Positions 54,598-64,000 of a stretch of 64,000 bases of DNA are shown here, piece by piece (positions within the stretch are counted from its first letter, which is position 1; each line of letters begins with the position of its first letter). The stretch is taken from assembly GCA_963377175.1 (NCBI GenBank), contig CAUJNA010003314.1, positions 281,001-345,000 on the forward strand. The letters run 5' to 3'. The position numbers were made by a program, and so were the translations under genes. This DNA comes from Effrenium voratum (lineage: Eukaryota; Sar; Dinophyceae; Suessiales; Symbiodiniaceae). The notes below the pieces were generated by a model. That model saw only the letters and a list, made by a program, of their open reading frames with translations. It made no database searches and was not told the origin of the DNA.

Positions 54598-57345
54598 TTG
54601 TTTTAGCTATGCTAACTTTTCACAGTTTCCAGCGTGCTCCAATTGTTCTATGTATTCTATCCACTCTAGCTATTTGAGTTCGTCACCATGGGGCAGGATG
54701 CCTTGCAAAGAATTCAAGATTGAGTGTTTGCTGATACTGGTTCTAAAGGAATCCGGTTGAGTCCAAGAAGGGCGGGTGCCTTTTTTACTTCTAGATTTTC
54801 CTCATCATTCGAATTACTCCCAGAGGGACGGGTTCAAAATTATGTGAGCCAATTTAGATTTCTTATCCCTGTTGTAGTTTTGTCGACTCCGTTAATTGCC
54901 GCCTTTATTTTCTTGATTATAGGAGTTGTATGAGCCAGCTCCTTTCTTGGGAGCTCAAGGTGCTAAAATTTATCTAACAAAATGTTCATTATACGAACCG
55001 AATGAGTTATATGAACTAACGCATATATTTCATCTAATTAGGAAAATTCGCTTTTATTTTCCTCATTGCTCTAGTTATATCAAGCGACCTTCCGTCATGG
55101 GAGCTCGTGTCACAATTGCCTACTTTGTAACCCGCACAGAACGTGAAAAGCAGCGGTTCAGAGCAAACCAATTTTTGCAAGCCTGCTGGATGAGAGTGTC
55201 TGCAAGCATGGAATGACAACAAGCCCTTGCTTCAGTTCACATCGCGTCCAGTAAACTTGGCCAAAGCCAGCCCCAAATGCAACTTATGCCCGCTAACTTG
55301 GAAGCCATCAGTATGAAAGCGTGCGCCCTTGACGTCAACGCCTTCGCATGGAAGATGCTATCCCTTTACCATGCGCAGGAAAATAGGAAACAATATACGT
55401 TTGTCATACTGGTGCTTAGGAGTTTTTTTTCACCCTAATTATTCAAATGCTTTTCGTTTGCTGTGAATTCCAGCTTCATTTTCCTAATTAGTCTAATTAC
55501 ATATTGTTCCGCATTATTCTAGCAGTGCAGTTTGGTTGAATTAATTAGACAGATATAATGAAAACAATAGTAAAAAGGTCTATATTTTCTCACTTCAAGC
55601 ACTTCTCCTGCGGGGGGAATTTCAGTAGAGCATGCCATGAAAAAAAGCTGAGCTTGCTCACTTGTTCTAATAATTCTGATTATTTCCATGTGGGCCAGAT
55701 TCCTTCTCAAACTGTTCTAGTTATTCTGATGAACTAGACAAACTAGAATAATTAGGAAAACAATCAGGCTATACATTCGTAATTGTTCTAATTATTTCAA
55801 CTATTTCCATTCGTGGGGAATTCCAGACGCATAATATTCTTTCCTTTGATTTTAGTTCTTCTTGTTGGTTTGACAAAACATGCTTTTTCTCTCATCACCC
55901 TTCTTAGTCTAATTGCTTCCCTTTGGGTGGACTCACACTTTGCTAGTAATTCTAATTTTCTGGAATTATCCTAATTAGTCTTATAAAATAAAGCAGTTAA
56001 AAATAGACAGCAAGTACGGCCTTTTTCTCATTATTCTGAGTATTCTATTATTTCCCTCTGAGGGGGGGTTCCCGACTAATTTTTTTTTAACTGCTCTATA
56101 TAAGTATGTTGACTGTTCTAACGGTTAAAATTAGTTGATTTAAAGATTTAATCGCTCTATTTTCATGAGGCTGAGAATTATTAGTGGAATTCCGGACAAA
56201 TAGTTTTCTCACCATTCCAGCTATTCTACAGATTCTCATTGTTCTAATTAATTAGAACTAAGACGTCATTAGAGCCATTAGGAGAAATAAGGCGTTATTA
56301 TTCTCATCATGTTCAGCATTTCCATTTGAATAAACCCAAGACTAATCATTTTCTTCTTATTCCAATTACTTAGATATTCTAGTGTTTCTGATTAGCTAGA
56401 ATAATGAGTATAACCAGAACAACAAGAAATTCTGCTTATTTTTCTTAAACTTTCGAACTATCCTCATGATTGTGATTATTTCCATTTGTTTTCGGAATTC
56501 CAGATTCATAATTGTTCTAACTACCCTAGTTATTCTAACAGTTCTATTCTTGCGGTAAATAAGAATAGTTAGAAAACAGAAGGCTAATATTATTCCCATT
56601 CGTTTTCCTAAGTATTTCCATTTGTGTGGACTTCCAGACCCGTATTTTGGCAACCTATTTAACTGTTTCGTTTTCGCCAACATTCTAATTAATTAAAACA
56701 ATTGGAAATTAGAATGCTGAGAAAATGCGGCTTATTCAAATCTGTTCCATGCCGGGGGGAATGCCAGACTCATAGTTGTTTAATATTTGAACATCTTCTA
56801 ATTATCATAATTATTTTAGTCCTCCTAATTAGAAAGAAGAAGCAGAAAAAAAGAACAGTTAGACAATTATGCTATGTTGTTTCTAAGTGTGTCAACTATT
56901 CTAGTTTTTCTCTATGGAAAGATTCCATTTTTTGCAAGTGTTTTCATTGTTCTAAATATTCTTAATATTTCAACTGTTCTAATTCGTTGAAATAAGTAGA
57001 ACAATTAGAATAGTTAGGAGAACGATGAAGTTTTTCTAATTGCTTTACTTCTTCTAACTGTTCTATTTATTTTGATTTTCTATTTATTCTAATCATTCTA
57101 ATTATTTCCCTTTGGAAGTTCCAGCTTCATATTTCTCTATAGGTTCTAGTTGTTTTAGTTGTTTTGTTCCACTCATTCTTTTCAAACAGAATACTTAGCA
57201 AAATTGGAACAAACAGAAAATGAGGCTACGTTCTTCTTTGTATTTTTTCCTCTTCGGAGGGACTTCGAGAGTCACATTGTTCTAGTTGCTCTAACTACTT
57301 TCATTATTTCAAGACCCCAAGAGTTGGACCCAACAAGTTGAACCC
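54598..57345. repeat. AT-rich dispersed repeats (TTCTAATTATTCC family)
   Basis: Many loosely spaced TTGTTCTAATTATTCTA, GGAATTCCAGATTCATA and TTTCCATTTG words, with their complements in places (TAGAATAATTAGGAAAAC). The left end carries AAGGGCGGGTGCCTTTT and CAGAGGGACGGG units of the 35.8-kb family. All frames are short; none is supported as a gene. Confidence 0.55.
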
Positions 57346-60300
57346 AACACTTTTTTGGTATAGTGCTTCAGGCTTATATTGGGCCACCTGCTTTCCAAGG
57401 GTTGTGGCCCCAGCGTAGCCACCCCATTCCCCCATTCCAAAAGTTGCTGCTCACGCCTTTTTCATTGGTTCGCTGCATTGCAAAGTGTGCACGCGTTCTG
57501 GACTGGAGACGCTGGCTGCCTTCAAACCCCCACATCTTCCAGCGCCTCATCAGTTGAAATGCAAACTTTGGTGAGATTGCGACTGTGTCGATACACTGCA
57601 GATGGCTGGCAGTGGAAGAAGTAGCGAGCGCGGGAGAAAAGTTCCTCGGGCCCCAGCAATGAGCGAAACTGATTATTGGAAAAGGGTGTGAAAATCAAAA
57701 AAGCTAGTCAGAAAGTAAGATGTGTCCTATGTGGACTGCGTGCTTAGGCTCTTGTACAAGAACCTGGCGATGTCAAAAGCCACAGCTGCGAACCCTCGTT
57801 CAGGGGTTGAAATTAGAAATGCGTTTAGGCTTGCAAATCCCCGGCCTCGTGTTCAGGGCGAAGAATGTTCCGCAAGACCGCCCTTCTCCGCGTATTGGTC
57901 ATCCTCCTTGGTTCTGTTATGGCCTGCCGGGCTTCTTGCATATTTGTGCTGAGGATCCCTGACGCATTGTTGGGTGCCAACTCGCTCCAAGACATGTTTG
58001 CTGCGCATCGGACAATGAGTTCGAAGAAAAGCGAAAAGCTTCGAGTCTGCTTGTTGTTTCTCGTCAGCTTCCTGTTCACTCGAAAATGAGTGAGACCAGC
58101 CCTTGTTCGCCCAATCAACTTGAAAAAGGTAGGGCGCTTCTGGCTCTTGAGGATCGCCAAGTTGTCTCAACACGTCGCTGCGCTCGCTCATGAGCTCTGG
58201 GCATCTAGCCACGTTGTTGCCAGTGACACCAAGGTGTAGCGAAATTCTCCAGCGCCAAACGGCTTCTGGTTCGCCGACAGGAACAGCCGGCTGCATGCAA
58301 TGCTTCCTGATGTTTGGCAATGAGGCCAAGGCTTAGGGCAAAAATGGCCGCTCCAATTCCAACTTAGGCTCCAGAGAAAGCACCACAAAGTCCAAGATGT
58401 TTGGCGGGCAACGTTGGGTCGTTCTGAATGCGGCGCATGAAATCCGGGATGAACTTGGTCCGGAGTTGGCGTTGAGCGTCGGCTGGCCTGAAGCGCGGGG
58501 CTCAGGTTAGGTTCATGCTGTGGCTGAGCTTCGATGGAAAGTTGCCACCAATTCGTTTGGCTTTTCCACAGCCTAGGAGCCCTGGATGCGTCTACAACTC
58601 GAAGCTCCACCTAAACCAATGGTTCATTGCCAAGCTTTTGAAAACAGCTGCAGCCTTCAAGGTCAAAGCGGGGAACGGTGTTGTTGTAAGACCGTGGTAG
58701 CGCTTGTTGTTGAACATTTGCCATTTATCACGCCAGCTTGTCTCCCTTGTTAGCAACCAAAGACTTCGGTATTAGATGGTGCCAAAAAGCTGCGACATCG
58801 CCTAGCAAGAAAGCCGACGGTGGAGGCGCGCAAAAACAGGCAACCCTAGCGCTGTGTAGCTACACCTGCAGCATGTTTTTCGTTGCCTCAGCCTTGCCTG
58901 GCGCTCAGCTAGCCCTTCTGTTTCTACACTTGAACGAAAAATACCGCCGTCCGAAAGACGCTCCATATCTCTTCCGACCGCTTCCTTGCCCCCCTCCCCC
59001 TCTGATGGCGCGTGCGTGAAGACATCTCTCGCGTGCTCTTGGTTTTTGATTGTTTTTCGCATCGCTTCCTCACATCCCAGCTGAAAAAGAAGGATGGGAG
59101 CGAGGAGCTCGAGCTGGTCGTTGATTTGATGTACTTATTGTTGTCCTGCCTTCGCTATATTCAGGAGCAACCGCAGCAAGGGTCCGGTTCAAGGGTCCGG
59201 TTCTTTCGAAAGCCGCATGACGAGAAACCAAAAGAGATCGCAGTGGCAAGCAAGCAGTGGCAAGCAAGGGCTGGTTGAGGCCATGCTCGAGGCGCTGTGG
59301 AGCACTCCATATTTGCGGCTCGTTGGCGTGTTCTAGCAACCAGCGCAAGCAAGTTGTCATCCGGGCGCGGTGTGCCATTCTGAGTTGCAACAACGACAGA
59401 CGCTCAGTCCGAACCTGTGTTTGATACATGTTCGTTGAAATAGTTCAAGGCAAGCAACCCTTGCTGCATGACATTGAGCTTCCGAGGAATTCTCGGAGTT
59501 TCGCAGCACTGCGCTGCCTCTAACATCCCTGGGGCTTGCGCGGTCTAACCTCTTGCGTTGCCTCCGAGGGTGCAAGGGGGTGCTGCCGCTGCTGCTGGTG
59601 TTGCGCTTCCTCCTGACGCTGTCGTTTTTTCACTGTCTTGACGCTGCTTCTCCTGTTGCTCAGTTGCGGGTCCAGGGTCTTTGCGGCGCCAGAGCCGGCG
59701 CCGCGTGCCGGCCACAGTGCCACAAGCGATATAGTTGGCAACCCACGGAGCTAGTCAGACAGTGGGCGTTTGACAACATCAGTCTGTCTAGCCCCCTTTC
59801 AATGAAAATCTGCATGTGGTGGCAGAACGTTTCTTTCCAAACTTGATGCGGGCCCCAGACCAGTTCGCACTGATGGTCTGTTCTCGCCATACTGCCCAGC
59901 CAAAATCCCCAGCGCTTCCCTAGGTCAGGGATCGAATGATGACAAGTGCTGACACAGCAATCAGAGCTGAGTGCCTTCCAACACAGCATTGGTCTTCTGC
60001 CAGGCTTGGGGTTCTGCCCAGTTGGCCGCCCTGACTGACCACGGCCACGCGCTTGGGGAGCACCACCTCACAGTGGGAGAAGGAGCGTTGTAGCTCGGAT
60101 ATAGCATGCGGGGGTGGCGCTTGACCGCCCGCTGAGGAGCTTGTCCGGGCCCAGGCGCAGGCTGCTGCGTTAGTGGCGGGGCCTGCTGCGGCGGCAGGAA
60201 GCCTTTGGGACGGGGGGCAGGTTTGCGCGCGAATGGTTTGAATTGCAAGCCTGCGTGGCGAACAAAGCACGGAAAAAAGCGAACAGCGTGAAATTGGTCG

Positions 60301-62950
60301 GATTAGCAAGGAACTGGAACTGCCATGCAACCAAGAACAAGTGCAGCTGGCGAGGTTCGTCACAGTTTTCCAACAGGTGCAATGCTGTTTGGTGACTCAA
60401 AGTTCAACGCAGGCAGCCCAACTGCAGCAAGCGTGCCAACTTGAGCAGGATGCTGGGTGTTCCCCAACGCCGCTCTCATTTGATTGTACGTCAACCCTGG
60501 TTGGCTTAAAAAACCTGGAAGATTGGAGCCTTTGCAACTTCTGCGAGAAATAGGAATGATGCAAACCCCACGCACGTGTAGAGCTCTCGAAGACAGTATG
60601 GTCTTCCGGCCCATGGGCTCACCGCACCCCCGCCTGACCGTCTCCAAGTCGGGATTGCGTTGTTGATGGCGTACCACGTTGTCCACCCGCCGGACGTTTC
60701 GTCCGACAAGTGGCGCACAAGGTCTTGGAAAGCGCAATGGTTAGCGCTTTGAATTTCCTGCCATTTGCGGGTGTAGTGCCCAAACGAGCCCGTTCTGCCG
60801 GGTTGAGAACTGCAACGGGGTAAAGGCTTAAGAGATTTCCACTCCCTTGGGGTCCGAAAATGGGCCCCCCACCACGTGTGTGTATCCGGGCTATATCCGG
60901 GCATGTAACTTGACACCTGGGCACGTTGAACGTTACTTTTTCTCACCCCTCCCAACAAAAGTTGGGGGAGTCGCAAAATGTAAGCTGATGATGCTGGAGT
61001 GGCAGATGTGGCGCACGCGCAGAGGCTTTTGAAGCGGGGCAAGTTCATGAAGTTGTAGCTTGGTTATGCGCGAGGCACCTTGCTGATAGGTCCACTAGCG
61101 TCCAAAATGTAATCTTACATTTGTCACGTCCCCAGAACAACATGTAATCTTTTACTTTTAGGCGCCAAACCCCAGAAGGGTACATTTTCAGACGTCCCCC
61201 CCGTCTTAACCAGTCGGGGATCCTAGGAGTTCTGGTTAGCTGTAGCTCAAGGTGGCGCCGCTGCGACGCCAGGTTGAACAAGTCCTCCTGGATGTCGTGC
61301 TGGCCCCCGCAAAGCACAGCAATAGGCCTCGGTGCTGGCAAGGTTGCGCTGGCAGTCGGGGCCGAAATGTTCTAGCCCTCGCACGTGCAAGGCAAAGGCT
61401 TCAAGGGAGGTTCTCTTTGCAATTTACACTGCGCCATCTCCAGAACACTCTTGAAGTCAGCAGTGAGCTTTGTTGAGTGATGAAGGCCGAGCATGTGTGT
61501 CCTGGCAACAGTTGCGGTGAGTTGAACCCAGGGTGTTTTAAGCTTTCCTGATCTACGGAAAATCAATCTTTAGTTCAGCTTGCAGTCTTCGTCTGTTGCC
61601 AGCCACTTTGGAAAAGCCATCGCATTTTTTAGAACCACACTAACACTTCAGCTTTCCGACTTGCAGCCATCGCTATAACCAGCAGCAGGCCATCTGCCCC
61701 TTTCCGTAGTCCAGCGCCGCTCCAATCCGGCCATGGAACCCCCTGACCTCTCAACGTTGTTGAAGTCACTGAGCAAGACCTTTTCTCGGAATAACACCGC
61801 GCGTGTGGGAGATGGGGCATTTGCCTTGATAGCAACAACTTGGCTTCGTGGTTTTCACAGCTGGCCACGTAGCTGTCCGCAAACTGGCATGTTGCGCTTG
61901 GCTGCAACACAAGCGTCGCTGCCGTGATGGAGCAACATCACCACTAGCTCCCCCACGAGAGGGCTTTCAACCTGACAGCGGAAGTGACAGAATCTCAAGC
62001 TTAGCTGGTTAAACCCACTTCCCAAAATTCAAAATGAGGGCTGCGCCGATTCGGTGCAAATGGTTTCGTGTCCGGCAATCCCATCTCGCTTCTCTTGAAG
62101 CTCTTGCTAACAAGCCACGAATGCTTGCCACGGCATGTTTCTGAGGCTTGGCTGGCGCGCGAGGTGCACCATGCCTTGGTGGACCTGCACCACCACCCAG
62201 CAGCCAAAGATAGAATTTCAGCGGGAAGAACATTCGGAGTCAGCGGCCAAGAGCTCGAGTTTTGTGACACCCGCAATGCGCCTGCATGACGGGACTGTTG
62301 CAAGGTTGCTGCGAGCCAGGCAGTGGCCAATCACGTAGTACTTTTGCGGCCGTCGGCTTGTGGCTGAAGAGATCAATCAGGGATCCTTTGCATTGGTATT
62401 GTTTTATGTCTAGCTAGACAAGGGGAGCAAACAGGACTCGCAAGGCATTCGCATTTGCTGCTGAGAAAGATTGATCGTCGCTTTTTCTCGTTGCAACTGA
62501 CTAGCTTGGCGCCAACTCACTGTCCAGTTGCTCTTTCCGGCTCAGGCTCGCAGACTGGACCTTAGCGAAGGGACCCTTCTGAAAACAGAAGGGGTCGTCA
62601 TGGAGCCTGCGGCTTGCATACAGGGGAAATATGCAAAACACCTCGAGTTGCCCAGAAAGAACAGAACAAATTTTCAGACCCTATGCTCCATGCATGTCCG
62701 ACATAGGGCTTGGAATTTTGTTAGGATTCTTTGGGAAAACCCGAGGTGTTTTTGCATTTTCCTGAGGAACAGCACATCTGTCCCCTTCACCAGCAAAGGT
62801 TTCCGAATGAAATATCTGCTGTATGTTTGCTGCCATGCCAGCTAGCACTTCTCAAGTGTCCCCCCATCCTTTTGGTTTTTTGTGTTATCTCGGTGGTTTT
62901 TGCATTTGCATACAGAAGGAGACACATGCCATCACCAGCTCAAAGCAGAG
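57346..62950. other. Unrecognised stretch with scattered coding-like antisense pieces
   Basis: Balanced composition and no tandem structure. Antisense frames 57853-58329, 59660-59989, 59961-60248 (Pro-rich: KPAPRPKGFLPPQQAPPLTQ) and 60506-61048 (180 codons, with HTWWGAHFRTPREWKSLKPL) look protein-like in places. I recognise no domain and see no consistent start or splice pattern. They may be exons of unknown genes or decayed repeats. Confidence 0.25.
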
Positions 62951-63626
62951 TCATCTGTCTCTCTCTCTCTCTTTCTCTGGTGCCCTTTTTCTATCTTCTG
63001 ATTAAATTCACCCAATACTCCGGCAATGCCTAATTTCAGGCAAATAATGAATTTCAATGAACTTTACAAGAAATATCATTTCGAGTACAACCGAAACTAT
63101 GGAAACAACAATAAAACAAACTACAAAAATCCAATAGTTCAATCATAGTATACTATATCACTAAGCTATTTTTAACACAGATTAAACAAATTTATGCAGT
63201 GTAAGTATACTCGTTTTCATAAAGATAGTGAATAGTATATTCTATCTTCGACTTGTAAATTTCAACCGCTTAGGTTTCAAAACTAATTTTTCGTTTAGAT
63301 GCTTCGAGGTTAGCTTAATTAAGATTTAACGAGAACAAGAACAACCCCACATAATTCAAGTTTGAAAATTGTTATATTGCAAGTTTAATATGGTATTTAT
63401 ATAAATAGAAATAGTGTAATATGGAGACTAACAGAATTATGTAGAACAACTTATAACAACAACACATCTAATTGAAGGTTCATATTTATACCAATATGGC
63501 TTGCAAATATGACTAGTAATACGGAACACATAGATTACATCATACTGAGTGAATAGGGTACAACACAATAGAACATAAACATGGCACTATATTGAGCAAA
63601 AGACAAAGGTGATAATTAATGGTGTG
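62951..63626. other. CT tract followed by AT-rich sequence
   Basis: (CT)n at about 62958-62977. 63010-63620 is AT-rich with stops in every frame. I looked for organelle-like or tRNA-like sequence and recognised none. Confidence 0.4.
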
Positions 63627-63744
63627 TAGATTTGTTAGTAATTACTGAAGAACTCAATCTGGATGGTGTCGCAGAGCAAGAGATACATAGATTTATAAGA
63701 AATTACTGAATAGCTCAATCTTGATGATGTCGCAGAGCAAGAGC
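63627..63744 (+). repeat. 57-bp direct duplication
   Basis: TAGATTTGTTAGTAATTACT.. GATGGTGTCGCAGAGCAAGAG (63627-63683) is repeated at 63688-63744 with about eight substitutions. Confidence 0.8.
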
Positions 63745-63746
63745 CT

Positions 63747-64000
63747 CTAAATCACGGAGGAGTAGCCTCCTGGCCAAAGCAATGCATTTTTGACATCTGC
63801 GCAGCCAAATTCTTCCAGAACATTGAAAAAACGCGAAAAGCATAGTTGCACAACTCCAGGCCCCACGGCGACCCGCTCTCTTTTCAAAGGTGGGAAAGCC
63901 TCAAAGGCGGTCAACCTCAACTCCTTGACCAATTGCTTTGGCAAAGCCGTGCGGCATAGACTGCAGCAACCCTGGCAGCCGGAAATAGTCTCTGATGTGT
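63747..64000 (-). pseudogene. C-terminal coding-like fragment, unassigned, runs off the window
   Basis: Antisense frame ending at 63747 reads LRLTAFEAFPPLKRERVAVG, then LCFSRFFNVLEEFGCADVKN and LLWPGGYSSVI. An overlapping frame nearer the window end reads HIRDYFRLPGLLQSMPHGFA, suggesting one protein with a frame change near 63915. Compositionally it looks like true coding sequence, but I cannot name a family. Confidence 0.3.

Noticed and set aside
63000..63620. Organelle-derived (mitochondrial) insertion because of AT-richness
   Set aside because: I could not recognise cox1, cob, cox3 or rRNA fragments in either strand.

Overview
The window looks like a gene-poor piece of a large protist nuclear genome, most likely a dinoflagellate. 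The basis is inference. A near-intact Ty1/copia retroelement carries sequence features I associate with dinoflagellate copia elements. Degraded fragments resemble protein families repeated in Symbiodinium-type genomes. Almost everything else is tandem, fold-back or low-complexity DNA. I find no intact cellular gene and no complete rRNA or tRNA gene. Most open frames are by-products of tandem repeats.

Layout. 1-0.8 kb: truncated copy of a fold-back minisatellite seen more completely at 18.9-20.2 kb. 0.8-3.03 kb: endogenous Polinton-like virus fragment (zinc-finger ORF and N-terminal half of a protein-primed family B DNA polymerase), broken by frameshifts and cut off at a repeat. 3.03-9.8 kb: satellite elements, comprising short L-(41 bp)2-R units, a 60/66-bp array with an embedded tRNA-like fragment, and about 95 copies of the 41-bp monomer with a 1.24-kb higher-order period. 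9.8-18.8 kb: mostly unrecognised sequence with two antisense blocks of degraded dinoflagellate-type coding sequence (15.1-15.85 and 16.1-17.3 kb) and a 32-bp relic of the 18S rRNA 5' end. 18.9-23.5 kb: fold-back repeats, an inverted AT-rich block and minisatellites. 23.5-24.5 kb: relic copia integrase. 24.5-30.2 kb: simple-sequence and unrecognised DNA. 30.2-33.4 kb: a 3.2-kb element with terminal inverted repeats and a large internal fold-back. 33.4-37.7 kb: unrecognised DNA, a dispersed repeat, and a second hairpin-headed 41-bp array. 38.38-46.24 kb: young copia element inserted in a GA/GATA microsatellite. 46.5-48.7 kb: weak coding-like tract. 49.2-54.6 kb: two copies of a satellite-bearing element with matching short inverted ends, enclosing a second viral fragment (tail-fibre-like protein with an S74 chaperone motif). 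54.6-64 kb: AT-rich repeats and unrecognised sequence.

Functionally, the only possibly active unit is the copia element: LTRs, primer site, gag, protease, integrase, reverse transcriptase, RNase H and an extra 3' ORF. Its two LTRs differ at one position in 175, but gag and the extra ORF contain three frame breaks, all in the same direction. The most unusual points are the extra ORF behind a splice-acceptor-like tract, a duplicated domain between protease and integrase, two viral fragments each bordered by satellite elements, and several nested inverted-repeat structures.
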